This document shows positions 1-7,655 of a stretch of 64,000 nt of DNA, piece after piece (within the stretch, counting starts at the first letter, position 1; each line of letters opens with the position of its first letter). Under the pieces are notes generated by a model. It was not told where the DNA came from and ran no database searches. It saw only the letters and a program-made list of their open reading frames with translations. Both the position numbers and the translations under genes were made by a program. Location: assembly GCF_008312935.1 (NCBI RefSeq), contig NZ_VSZO01000001.1, positions 186,001 through 250,000 on the forward strand. Reading direction: 5' to 3'. This stretch comes from Roseiconus lacunae (GTDB taxonomy: Bacteria > Planctomycetota > Planctomycetia > Pirellulales > Pirellulaceae).

Positions 1-161
1 ACTTCCTCGATTTCCTTGATGCGAAACACAATTGACGGTGGGCCCCCGCCGACGCAGTGCCATGATTTGACGGCAGCATCAGCGGTAAGACGCCTGGCAC
101 AGTTGAGTTGCAATGGTTCAACTGAAACCGGGCGAGGTGTCTCTTTAGTGTCGCAGGTCAA
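1..161 (-). CDS. Possible 5' end of a gene leaving the window (uncertain)
   Basis: Reading leftward from a TTG at 161 (AGG about 7 bases upstream), an open frame continues without a stop to the window edge. The translation contains ARRLTADAAVKSW followed by a GGGPPSIVFRIKEIEE stretch, which looks like real protein rather than noise and faintly recalls the W..GGGPP wing of excisionase/MerR-type DNA-binding domains. No family is assigned. The plus strand is also open here as far as a stop at about 180, so the choice of strand is a judgement. A divergent gene here would fit with the neighbouring aminotransferase starting at 269 rather than 164. Confidence 0.25.
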   Translation of the reverse strand, partial: MTCDTKETPRPVSVEPLQLNCARRLTADAAVKSWHCVGGGPPSIVFRIKEIEE

Positions 162-268
162 CGTTGCCCTGCTTCTATGATCGCCGAGTGATGCTCGACG
201 ACAATGGGCTCGATCCGTATCTTTTTGGTCGCCCTATCGCATTCATCTATTCTGCTCAGGAGTCATCG

Positions 269-1435
269 ATGACGGTGCAATCGACCCGTGCACTCGAAGT
301 CCAGGATCCAGTGATCCCGATCGTGGCCAATCTGGCTCGGGAAAACGCAGGAACAATCTCTTTGGGGCAAGGCGTGGTGCACTACCGACCGCCTCAAGCT
401 GTCTTTGACGCGGTTAGTCGTTGTGCGGCCGAACCATCGCTCGATCGCTACGGTCCGGTGCTTGGCGAAGTATCGCTGTTGGAAAAATTACGTGGCAAAC
501 TTTTCCACGAAAACGGCATCGACCTTGGACGTGCCGACGCATCGGTCGTCTGTACCGCTGGCGGGAACATGGCTTTCTTTAATGCCGTTCTGGCAATTGC
601 CAACCCGGGTGACGAGATCATTCTGCTGGCACCGTATTACTTCAATCACCGAATGGCGATTGAATTGGCGGGTTGCCGAACGGTGGTTGTGCAAACCGAT
701 CAGGATTGCCAACCCGATCTCGAATTGATCCGGCAAGCGATTACGCCCAAGACGCGAGCCATCGTCACGGTGTCCCCAAACAATCCGACCGGAGTCGTCT
801 ATTCCGAGTCGATGCTACGGGCGATCAATGCCGTGTGTGCCGACCGCGATTTGTTCCATATCGCTGACGAAGCCTACGAATACTTCGTGCACGATCAACC
901 GCACTTTTCGGTTGGCTCGGTTGACGGGGCGGATTCACATACGATCTCGCTGTACTCGCTGTCAAAATCATATGCACTTGCCGGTTGGCGATTGGGGTAC
1001 ATGGTGGTTCCCAATCAGCTTCTCGATGCGTTACGCAAAATCCAGGACACCGACCTCATCTGTCCGCCACAGATTTGTCAGGTGGCTGCGTCGGCGGCGC
1101 TCGATGCCGGAAAAGCTTGGTGCATCAAACGTATCGACGGTTTGCCCGCCGTCCGAGACATCGCACTTGATAGCCTGTCGAGTCTTCGGGATCGTTGCCA
1201 AATTGCGACACCGGGCGGTGCGTTTTATTTGTTTCTTCGCCTGCAAAGTGATCGATCCGATATGGACATCGTCCGTCAATTGATCACTCGCTACCGTGTC
1301 GCAGTGCTCCCCGGCAGTGCCTTTGGTGCGCAAGGGTGTACGCTACGCGTTTCCTACGGCGCACTCGAGCAGGCGACGGTGGCCGAAGGCATGGGGCGAT
1401 TGCAACGAGGGCTGACGGAAATCCTGACCGATTGA
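269..1435 (+). CDS. Fold-type I PLP aminotransferase (class I/II), probably glutamine/methionine transaminase-like
   Basis: 388-residue cytoplasmic PLP enzyme that moves an amino group between an amino acid and a 2-oxo acid. The fold-type I signature is complete: SPNNPTG at about 168-175, DEAYE at about 200, and SLSKSYALAGWRLGY with the Schiff-base lysine at about 233. The frame opens at 164, but ATG 269 has AGGAG six bases upstream (258-262) and the protein from there (MTVQSTRALEV) matches the family start, so I choose 269. The next gene is a Nit2/YafV-type omega-amidase. That pairing points to the transaminase/omega-amidase route, in which glutamine or methionine donates the amino group and the resulting oxo-acid amide is cleaved. 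The exact substrate cannot be read from the sequence. Aspartate aminotransferase-like specificity is the main alternative. Confidence 0.88.
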   Translation: MTVQSTRALEVQDPVIPIVANLARENAGTISLGQGVVHYRPPQAVFDAVSRCAAEPSLDRYGPVLGEVSLLEKLRGKLFHENGIDLGRADASVVCTAGGNMAFFNAVLAIANPGDEIILLAPYYFNHRMAIELAGCRTVVVQTDQDCQPDLELIRQAITPKTRAIVTVSPNNPTGVVYSESMLRAINAVCADRDLFHIADEAYEYFVHDQPHFSVGSVDGADSHTISLYSLSKSYALAGWRLGYMVVPNQLLDALRKIQDTDLICPPQICQVAASAALDAGKAWCIKRIDGLPAVRDIALDSLSSLRDRCQIATPGGAFYLFLRLQSDRSDMDIVRQLITRYRVAVLPGSAFGAQGCTLRVSYGALEQATVAEGMGRLQRGLTEILTD

Positions 1436-1515
1436 GCGGCGTGTGATTCACACTGCAGATCACCTCCCGACAAGCCGATAGGCATTGAAGCGAACGTTTT
1501 AGAGGAAACAGTTAT

Positions 1516-2292
1516 ATGCAAGTGGTCGCAATTCAACTCGACATGGTCTGGGAAGACCGCGCGGCGAACCATCAACGTGTCGAACAACTGATCGACGCGA
1601 CGGCGATCGCACCTGGTTCGCTGGTGATGTTGCCAGAGATGTTTGAGACGGGGTTCAGCATGAACCCTGAACGCACCAAGCAATCCGAAGATCGCGAAGG
1701 CGAGGCATTGCTGCGACGATTGGCGGCAAAGTACGACGTCGCGATGATGGGTGGGGTCGTCAACGAGTACTCCGCCGGTGATGTCGCCAATGAGTGTGTC
1801 GCGTTTGCCCCGGACGGAAGGGAATTGGTTCGCTATCGCAAAATGCGACCGTTCTCGCTGTCTGGCGAAGCCGACCACTACGGTGCTGGCACGCAGTACC
1901 GCCTCTTTGAATGGCAAGGGGTCAAGATCGCACCGTTCGTCTGCTATGACCTTCGCTTTCCCGAATTGTTTCGTGCCGCGGTCAAGGATGGCGCCGAATT
2001 GATCACATTGATCGCTTGTTGGCCGGCGAAGCGATCTGAACATTGGGTTCGGTTGATGCAAGCGAGGGCGATTGAAAACCTGGCTTACGTGGTGGGGGTC
2101 AATCGCTGCGGCGAGGAACCCAGCTTGAAGTTCGATGGTCGATCGAGCGCGTTCGATCACTTGGGAAACTGCTTATTCGAAGCTAGCGACCAAGTTCAGG
2201 CATTGAAAACCGAATTGGACTTTGGTGAATTGCGTCGATGGCGGGAAAAGTTCCCCGCGCTTCGCGATCTAAAAGCGAATGCAGACCTATAA
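1516..2292 (+). CDS. Carbon-nitrogen hydrolase, omega-amidase (YafV/Nit2 type)
   Basis: 258-residue nitrilase-superfamily amidohydrolase. The Glu-Lys-Cys catalytic triad is visible: Glu41 in LPEMFETGFSM, Lys109 in YRKMRPFS and Cys143 in FVCYDLRFPELF. The METGFSM-like and CYDLRFP contexts are those of omega-amidases, which hydrolyse alpha-ketoglutaramate or ketosuccinamate to the 2-oxo acid and ammonia. GAGGAA lies upstream (about 1502-1507) of ATG 1516. The gene follows the aminotransferase by 80 bases on the same strand, so the two probably form a small operon. The omega-amidase would pull the otherwise reversible transamination forward. The length is usual for the family and no residue appears missing. 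General amidase or ureidopropionase activity is less likely given the active-site context. Confidence 0.87.
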   Translation: MQVVAIQLDMVWEDRAANHQRVEQLIDATAIAPGSLVMLPEMFETGFSMNPERTKQSEDREGEALLRRLAAKYDVAMMGGVVNEYSAGDVANECVAFAPDGRELVRYRKMRPFSLSGEADHYGAGTQYRLFEWQGVKIAPFVCYDLRFPELFRAAVKDGAELITLIACWPAKRSEHWVRLMQARAIENLAYVVGVNRCGEEPSLKFDGRSSAFDHLGNCLFEASDQVQALKTELDFGELRRWREKFPALRDLKANADL

Positions 2293-2334
2293 TCGGTCGC
2301 TTGATTTCACGTTTGTTCCTAGCCCCTTATTGCC

Positions 2335-3132
2335 ATGTTGCTCGCAGAACCACCCAACACCGATTACGACTTGCGATTCACGGTGCTAGGGTTTCCGGTG
2401 CGGATCGCGGTCACATTTTGGCTCGGTGCGGTCGTTTTTGGATACGAATTGGCGCGGTTCGCGTCTGAAGTGATCTTTCGTGGTGAAATCGGCGTGGCGC
2501 CCTTGCTGATCGGCTGGGCGGGATGCTTGTTGCTGTCGATTTTGATCCACGAACTTGGGCACGCGCTGGCGTTCCGATACTACGGCATCGAGTCCTCGAT
2601 CGTGTTGTATCACTTTGGCGGCTTGGCCATTCCGTCTGGGGCATCGTTTTCAAGTTATGCGGCACCTCGGATGGATGAAAAACGCGACTTAATCATCGCC
2701 TCAGCGGGGCCTGCGTTGCAGTTGCTTTCCGCGTTCGTCGTCATCTTGTTGGTGAAGCTCGCCGGTTACCAAGTGTTCGCGTTTCACCTGATGCCATCGT
2801 TCTTGGCTGGTTTGCCATGGGTGACCGAAGGCGACATGTTGGATAATCGAGGACTGCTGTCGTTGATTACGTTCTACATCCTGCCGAGTGTGTTGTGGGC
2901 GCTGTTGAACTTGGTCCCAGTGTATCCACTCGATGGTGGTCGAATTGCACGAAGCTTGATCGTGCTCAATGGCGGTACGGTCCTTCAATCGCTGTGGGTT
3001 AGTGTGATCGCAAGTGCCGGGCTAGCGATTTACGCGTTGCAGAATGGACAAACGATGATGGCGATCTTCTTTGGAATGTTTGCCTTCAGCAACTACCAAA
3101 TGATGACACCAATGAACAACGGATGGCGTTAG
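2335..3132 (+). CDS. Site-2 protease family (M50) membrane metalloprotease
   Basis: 265-residue polytopic membrane protein. The zinc-binding HELGHAL motif lies at residues 72-78 in a membrane segment, and the third ligand sits in NLVPVYPLDGGR (Asp200), the NPDG-like motif of intramembrane-cleaving site-2 proteases. About five to six hydrophobic segments are present. There is no PDZ or CBS domain, so this is the short, Rip/SpoIVFB-like form. Such enzymes cut transmembrane substrates, often anti-sigma factors. The substrate is not evident here, and the nearest sigma-related genes are about 11 kb away. It starts 42 bases after the omega-amidase with no recognisable Shine-Dalgarno site, so it may or may not share its transcript. 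Confidence 0.85.
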   Translation: MLLAEPPNTDYDLRFTVLGFPVRIAVTFWLGAVVFGYELARFASEVIFRGEIGVAPLLIGWAGCLLLSILIHELGHALAFRYYGIESSIVLYHFGGLAIPSGASFSSYAAPRMDEKRDLIIASAGPALQLLSAFVVILLVKLAGYQVFAFHLMPSFLAGLPWVTEGDMLDNRGLLSLITFYILPSVLWALLNLVPVYPLDGGRIARSLIVLNGGTVLQSLWVSVIASAGLAIYALQNGQTMMAIFFGMFAFSNYQMMTPMNNGWR

Positions 3133-3744
3133 CGCGCATCGTTGTGGTCATCAATCGAAGGCAAAGTCGCTTGCATGGCAAAAAAAAACGAAAAAGTTTT
3201 GTGGCGTTCAACGAGTGAATTTTGAACGCGTCCATGCGTTGCAACAATGATTCAATTCGGTACGAACAACGATCGACAACAAGTCATGATCGATCAAGCG
3301 ATCAAGCGAAGACGGCGACATCAGCATCGCCTGCCGATGCGCACAACACATTGATATACCGATAGTTACGATAACACCTTCGATGACCAATCGATCGCAA
3401 CATGATCGCGTGATGTTGCGTTGCTTGTTCGGCAACGCCTGCGATGCGACTGACGTCTGTCGTCGATCTATCGAAAGCGAACGCTTGCATGTTTGCATCC
3501 GCATAGCAGAACTGCTCTTTCTTGCAAGCATAAAATGTGCAAAAAGATGTTGCGGAATTTGTAGCAGCGCGTACAAATACCGCAGGTTTACGTCAAACAA
3601 AGTTGCTGGCCGGTTGGATGACCGATCTCAACTTTGTTTGACACTTACTAGCGTATGGTGAGCCGTGGCCGGTGACTTGATTGGCATTGTTCCTTTCAAG
3701 TCACAATGACTCACCATCGTGTTCCAATTCCGCGGAGGAATAAC
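3133..3744. other. 612-bp intergenic region upstream of the histone-like gene
   Basis: No convincing gene is seen; the ORFs here are short and antisense to each other. The stretch looks richer in A+T than the flanking genes, with A-runs near 3180. It contains the 14-bp inverted repeat described separately at 3592-3642 and presumably the promoter of the lysine-rich gene. Confidence 0.5.
3592..3642. promoter_or_regulatory. Perfect 14-bp inverted repeat upstream of histone-like gene
   Basis: GTCAAACAAAGTTG (3592-3605) is followed 23 bases later by its exact reverse complement CAACTTTGTTTGAC (3629-3642). The spacer can form a further small stem, CGGT (3611-3614) with ACCG (3621-3624). It ends 102 bases before the GTG start of the lysine-repeat protein. 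There is no T-run, so it does not look like a terminator. A protein-binding dyad or a structured 5' leader fits better. Confidence 0.55.
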
Positions 3745-3969
3745 GTGGCCAAGAAGAAAGCAACGAAGAAGAAGGCTGTCAAGAAAAAGGCAACCAAGAA
3801 GAAGGCAACTAAAAAGTCGACCAAAAAGGTAGCTAAGAAGAAAGCGACCAAGAAGAAGTCGACCAAAAAGAAAGCGTCGAAGAAAAAAGCGACCAAAAAG
3901 AAGGCAACTAAAAAGAAAGCCACCAAGAAAAAAGCAACCAAGAAAAAGGCTGCTAAGAAGCGTCGCTAG
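3745..3969 (+). CDS. Lysine-repeat histone H1-like nucleoid protein
   Basis: 74-residue protein made almost only of Lys, Ala and Thr, built on repeats of the type KKKATKKKA, with a few Ser and Val and ending KKRR. It resembles the C-terminal tail of eukaryotic linker histone H1 and bacterial HC1/HC2-like or AlgP-type proteins, which neutralise and compact DNA. The frame is open from 3706, but the GTG at 3745 has GGAGG six bases upstream (3734-3738) and starts exactly where the repeats start. The N-terminal residues read from 3706 look like leader sequence. A hairpin terminator follows at 4016. The repeats make the length prone to expansion or contraction by slippage. DNA binding is inferred from composition only. 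Confidence 0.82.
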   Translation: MAKKKATKKKAVKKKATKKKATKKSTKKVAKKKATKKKSTKKKASKKKATKKKATKKKATKKKATKKKAAKKRR

Positions 3970-4015
3970 TCCTTCTTCCTTCGGCGGCTCTTCCCGTCGA
4001 GCTGATTCATCTTGG

Positions 4016-4047
4016 CCACTCGGAGGTTCACTTCCGAGTGGTTTTTT
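4016..4047 (+). terminator. Rho-independent terminator of the histone-like gene
   Basis: Perfect 9-bp stem CCACTCGGA (4016-4024) with TCCGAGTGG (4033-4041), 8-base loop, followed directly by six T (4042-4047). It lies 46 bases after the stop codon of the lysine-repeat gene. Confidence 0.9.
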
Positions 4048-4138
4048 CATGCGCGGTGAGCGTCTAACGCCCGGATGTGTGTGTTCCACGCTGTCGAGAA
4101 CGCAGGTGCGTTTCGAGCCTCGCTTTAGGTCCAGCCCC

Positions 4139-4290
4139 ATGGCGTTTGCCGCGTCGTCGCTCCACGGCAACCGTGGCCAACGCCATCCGGCTGATGCAGA
4201 GCTTGTGCGGGCCTAAAACACTAGCCTTGTGAGCTGGTGTTGGGCCATGCAAAGGCAAGCTAGGCTCACCCCCGTCGGCTGATGAGCCGA
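4139..4290. other. Structured intergenic segment between two convergent genes
   Basis: Nested dyads are visible: ATGGCGTT (4139-4146) pairs with AACGCCAT (4179-4186) around an inner hairpin CCACGG-CAA-CCGTGG (4162-4176). A further hairpin TCGGCT-GATG-AGCCGA lies at 4275-4290. No coding gene is supported. This could be a small RNA, a repeat-family element or only secondary structure. Confidence 0.35.
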
Positions 4291-4317
4291 ACCGGAGGAC
4301 TCGGATACGACGAACCG

Positions 4318-5409
4318 CTACAGCGTCGGCAGGCTGGGCTTGGGGGGGGCGGTGATGTTGCGCGAAGCAATCGTGCGGACGAGCGACTGTGCGATTCGCT
4401 CGAAGGGCCGACGTGCCGTTTCGTTGTCACGAATCAGGGCCGGTAAGAGGCCGTCGTCACATGCCTTTCGCAGTTCGATATCGATCGGTAACCCGCCAAG
4501 GAACGGCACCTTCAGTTCCTCTGCTTTTTCGCGGGCGCCACCGGAACCAAAAATGTCGTAGGTCTTGCCGTTGTCCGGGCACAAGAACCCGCTCATGTTT
4601 TCGACGATGCCAAGGATGGGGATATTGACCTTCTTATACATCGCGATCGCTTTGACGGCGTCCAAAAGTGCGACTTCCTGTGGCGTGCAAACGACCACGC
4701 TTCCCGAAAGCGGAACGGCTTGCGACAGCGTGAGGGCGACGTCACCGGTGCCGGGGGGCATGTCGATGATCAAATAATCCAGTTCGCCCCAATCGGTCAT
4801 ACCGAGGAACTGGTTGATCGATCCGTGCAGCATCGGACCTCGCCAGATGACCGCTTGATCGGGTTCGACCAGAAAGCCCATCGACATCACGGGCATCGGC
4901 CGGCCTGCGGCATCATCACGCAACGTGATCGGTTCGATGCGTTTGTCTTCGCTCATTGCGGGTCGTCCGCCGAGCCCCAGCAAGTGCGGTAGGCTAGGGC
5001 CGTAGACATCGGCGTCCATCAACCCGACTTTGGATCCTAGATGACGCAGCGCGAGGGCGATCGAAGCGGCGACAGAGCTTTTGCCGACGCCACCTTTACC
5101 ACTGCCAACCGCGATCACACTCTTGGCCCGCAACGCGGTTTGCCCGACACGGGCCGCCGGTCGTGGGTGCTCGTTGACCGAAACCTTGACGGCTTGACCA
5201 GGGTTGGATGCCACGACCTTGGATTCAATGGCGTCACAAACGTCCGCTTGAATCGGCATCGAGTGCGACGATAGGCCAATCTCTATGGCGATGTTATCGG
5301 GCTGAATTTCAATCGCCCCGATCTGGCCCATCGAACCCATCGGGCGACCGGTTTCAGGATCGGGGTGAGAATCGAGCAGTTGTCGGATCGAAGCTTCGTC
5401 GGTAGGCAT
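4318..5409 (-). CDS. mrp: Mrp/NBP35-family P-loop ATPase, Fe-S cluster carrier
   Basis: 363-residue cytoplasmic protein. Residues 1-80 form the MIP18/DUF59 domain (MPTDEASIRQLLDSHPDPET). The deviant Walker A GKGGVGKS lies at 104-111, the switch DADVYGPSLPHLLG follows, and Walker B is LIIDMPPGTGD. This is the ApbC/Mrp family, which binds and hands on [4Fe-4S] clusters. The usual CxxC cluster-binding motif after NMSGF reads CPDNG, so only one of the two cysteines is present. The frame extends upstream to 5610, but that part crosses another gene's terminator and lacks family similarity, so ATG 5409 is chosen. It converges with the histone-like gene and is transcribed in the same direction as the cysteine-rich gene behind it, separated by a terminator. 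Confidence 0.9.
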   Translation of the reverse strand: MPTDEASIRQLLDSHPDPETGRPMGSMGQIGAIEIQPDNIAIEIGLSSHSMPIQADVCDAIESKVVASNPGQAVKVSVNEHPRPAARVGQTALRAKSVIAVGSGKGGVGKSSVAASIALALRHLGSKVGLMDADVYGPSLPHLLGLGGRPAMSEDKRIEPITLRDDAAGRPMPVMSMGFLVEPDQAVIWRGPMLHGSINQFLGMTDWGELDYLIIDMPPGTGDVALTLSQAVPLSGSVVVCTPQEVALLDAVKAIAMYKKVNIPILGIVENMSGFLCPDNGKTYDIFGSGGAREKAEELKVPFLGGLPIDIELRKACDDGLLPALIRDNETARRPFERIAQSLVRTIASRNITAPPKPSLPTL

Positions 5410-5561
5410 AAAAACGCGTGGGGACAGAATGCAGCGGAGGTAAATGGCGTCCGAAAAGGCCACGCTACAGGGTAGGGGCAACCAGAAGAATCGAACAGTC
5501 CGGCAATCCGGAGCGATTGGGCCAGCCGTGCCGGGAAGGTTCCGGTGAGTGTTCGGCGCAT

Positions 5562-5600
5562 AAAAAAAGCGGCCTGACAATCGAGTTGCCAGGCCGCTTT
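5562..5600 (-). terminator. Rho-independent terminator of the cysteine-rich gene
   Basis: Read on the minus strand, AAAGCGGCCTG (5600-5590) pairs perfectly over 11 bases with CAGGCCGCTTT (5576-5566) around a 13-base loop. The T-run of seven corresponds to plus-strand A at 5562-5568. It lies about 60 bases past the stop of the 5662-6477 gene. Confidence 0.92.
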
Positions 5601-5661
5601 CGCGTATCACGTCTTGAGAGCTAGTGTTCAGGCCGAAACCTGAGAGCTACTTTCGCATGTT

Positions 5662-6477
5662 TCAGCGAACGTAGCGGGCACTCGCTTGAATGACGCGTCG
5701 CTTTTGTGTCACGCTCGCACTCGGATCAACGATCGGAGCGGGAGGCATTGGAGCTGCATCAGCAGGAGCAGCGGCGGGTGCCGGTGCAGGTGCTGCTGGG
5801 CTGACGTAAGCAGGTGCTCCGCATCCGCAGCCGCTGTCGCAGCCGAGTGCGTCGCAACCGCTGTCGCAGCACGATTTCTTCTTCAGGTTGCCGAACAGCT
5901 TGTGCAACAAGCCACCGCACTTTTTGGTGCTGCAGCAAGAGTCGCAACCGCTGTCGCATCCGCCCAGGTCGCATCCGCAAGGAGCGGGAGCGGCACAGGT
6001 GGGCTCTGCACATCCGCAAGGTGAAGCGATTTCGCATCCGCAAGCTGGTTCGCAGCAAGAGCTTTTCTTGCAGTTGAACAGGCCGGCGAGCAAACCTTTC
6101 TTCTTGCCACATCCGCAAGCGATTTCGGCACCGCAAGCAGGCTCAGCGGCGCAACCGCATGCCGGTGCTTCGCAGCCACAAGCGGGTTCAGCGGCACAGC
6201 CACAAACGGGTGCTTCGCATCCGCAAGCTGGCTCAGCAGCACAGCCGCATGCTGGGTCTGCGGCACAGCCGCAAGCGGGTGCTTCGCAACCACAAGCGGG
6301 CTCGAGGTCGCAGCAACCAGTGTCGCAAGCAGCGGTATCGCAGCAGCTTGATGTGCCACAGCGGCCCATCAATTTTTCAAGTAGGTCCATACCTTGCGTT
6401 TGGCTACATGCCGTCGTGCCAATCACAAGAGTCAAAGTCAACAGTGTCCGGATCATCGGAGCCACGTCTCCCTTCAT
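5662..6477 (-). CDS. Exported protein with about 45 cysteines in CGC repeats
   Basis: 271-residue protein (250-270 depending on the start). An N-terminal hydrophobic segment (MIRTLLTLTLVIGTTAC, from ATG 6456) looks like a signal peptide, with a poor lipobox ending in Cys. The body repeats units such as PACGCEAPACGCAA eight or more times, then two related modules, KKGLLAGLFNCKKSSCC and CGGLLHKLFGNLKKKSCC. A Pro/Ala-rich stretch and a basic C-terminus close it. I count 45 Cys, about one residue in six. I do not recognise a family with known function. Metal binding or a disulfide-crosslinked wall or envelope structure are the obvious guesses. The repeats arose by internal duplication. Either ATG (6477 or 6456) could be the start; 6456 gives the more usual signal peptide. 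Confidence 0.78.
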   Translation of the reverse strand: MKGDVAPMIRTLLTLTLVIGTTACSQTQGMDLLEKLMGRCGTSSCCDTAACDTGCCDLEPACGCEAPACGCAADPACGCAAEPACGCEAPVCGCAAEPACGCEAPACGCAAEPACGAEIACGCGKKKGLLAGLFNCKKSSCCEPACGCEIASPCGCAEPTCAAPAPCGCDLGGCDSGCDSCCSTKKCGGLLHKLFGNLKKKSCCDSGCDALGCDSGCGCGAPAYVSPAAPAPAPAAAPADAAPMPPAPIVDPSASVTQKRRVIQASARYVR

Positions 6478-7169
6478 TTACGCGGGTCGATTCGTGAAAA
6501 GCCGAGCGTGATGGCCGCCGACTTGCCGATCAGATGCGGTCGCTGGACGAAGTTGCCGGCGATCGCATCCGAAAAACACCCTTCGAGCACGGACGGCCTG
6601 CGGTGGGAATCACAGCCCGCCGACTTCGTTCAGCTCGATGGCATCGGTTGCGGTGGAACAACGTTTGCCAAAAAATGGCAAATCGAAGGTTGCACACAAT
6701 CTCTGCTTTTCAACTCTCCGACGCGTCCTGTGCGTCGAAGTTTCTGGGTCGATCGTCAGCCGGCGTGATTGCAGGTCACAACCGGTCGCCAGCCGGGATC
6801 ACTACACCTATCGGAAAGCCCCGGGCGGATAATCACTGTTAGGTGGCATTTTCGATTGCTTGGAAGACTTTGCCGGATAGAGAAACTCTCGTAGGTTTTC
6901 GCCTTGTTTGCGATACTCCGGTTGCTCGCGTGGAAGAATCGTCGCGAACCGTATAGACTACTGCGACGGCTCGATTTGACGGCCTCCGACGCAATCGGGT
7001 GCCCGAAACCGGCCGGTCAACTTTCTCCGCCGTACCCCCCAGGGTTCACCGTCAATTCTGCCCTAGCAGCCCATTCGCTCTGATTTCAAGCAGTTCCGGC
7101 GTCCCCGCTCCTGCTCTATCAACCGTTTTTTATCGCACTCACTTAGCACTGCCCTCATTCATCGCCTTC
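6478..7169. other. 692-bp intergenic region between divergent genes
   Basis: The region separates the cysteine-rich gene (minus) from the cupin gene (plus). Several overlapping short plus-strand ORFs occur, but none shows conserved motifs or a ribosome site. I see no gene here. Promoters for both flanking genes are expected but cannot be placed. Confidence 0.4.
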
Positions 7170-7517
7170 ATGCTCGGCCCCGAAGTTGTTGATTTAACCG
7201 AACTCCCTGGCGTGGAATGCCCCTGTGGCGTCGCGCGACGGGCGTTTGCCGAACGAGAGGACTTCCCGGGAACCGTTCACTGGACACAAATTCAGTGCGA
7301 CGCAAAGACGCACTACCATCGCGAACATACGGAAGTTTATGTGGTGCTGGAATGCGGCGAAGACGCGGCGATCGAGTTGAACGGGCGGCTGCACCCCGTT
7401 CGACCGATGACGTCGGTTTTGATTCCACCGGGAACCCGCCATCGGGCGGTCGGCGAGATGAACGTGATGATCGTCTGTTTGCCCAAGTTTGATCCCGAAG
7501 ATGAGCACTTTGACTGA
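7170..7517 (+). CDS. Small single-domain cupin protein
   Basis: 115-residue cytoplasmic protein with one cupin barrel. Cupin motif 1 is represented by THYHREHTEVYVVLECGED (two His plus Glu), and motif 2 by SVLIPPGTRHRAVG with a third His. The metal-binding residues are therefore in place. The frame is open from 6999, but the cupin begins just after ATG 7170 (MLGPEVVDLTEL) and the upstream part reads like untranslated leader. Single-domain cupins serve as isomerases, dioxygenases or sugar/ligand sensors. The function here cannot be narrowed down. It precedes a PQQ-propeller gene by 138 bases, with a dyad in between. Confidence 0.75.
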   Translation: MLGPEVVDLTELPGVECPCGVARRAFAEREDFPGTVHWTQIQCDAKTHYHREHTEVYVVLECGEDAAIELNGRLHPVRPMTSVLIPPGTRHRAVGEMNVMIVCLPKFDPEDEHFD

Positions 7518-7530
7518 AACACGGTCCTGG

Positions 7531-7563
7531 CCGGCGAGAACACGATGACAATCCGCTCGCCGG
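7531..7563. other. 8-bp inverted repeat after the cupin gene
   Basis: CCGGCGAG (7531-7538) and CTCGCCGG (7556-7563) are perfect reverse complements separated by 17 bases, just past the cupin stop codon. No T-run follows, so it is a weak candidate terminator or an RNA structure. Confidence 0.3.
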
Positions 7564-7655
7564 GCAGCTAAACTACCCAAGCGGTTTGTCTCGTATGTTC
7601 GCGAGCATCCGTCCTGCCTTAACCCTCTCCCCAGTCTATCTGTCTGATAAAATCA

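Noticed and set aside
164-268. N-terminal extension of the aminotransferase from 164
   Set aside because: No Shine-Dalgarno site at 164, no family similarity in the first 35 residues; AGGAG precedes ATG 269.
1354-2160. 268-residue minus-strand ORF
   Set aside because: It is antisense to the omega-amidase, whose active-site motifs are intact; no motif seen in the minus frame.
3745-3969. Possible CRISPR or tandem repeat array
   Set aside because: The repeats are codon-phased lysine-alanine coding repeats with a ribosome site and terminator; no spacers.
5410-5610. N-terminal extension of the Mrp gene to 5610
   Set aside because: It would run through the terminator of the cysteine-rich gene and does not look like the MIP18 domain.
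5759-6511. Several long ORFs in other frames over the cysteine-rich gene
   Set aside because: The repetitive DNA keeps all frames open. Only the minus frame 5662-6477 has a signal peptide, ordered modules and a terminator after it.
6394-6842. Short plus-strand ORFs upstream of the cupin gene
   Set aside because: No motif, no ribosome site, mutually overlapping in different frames.
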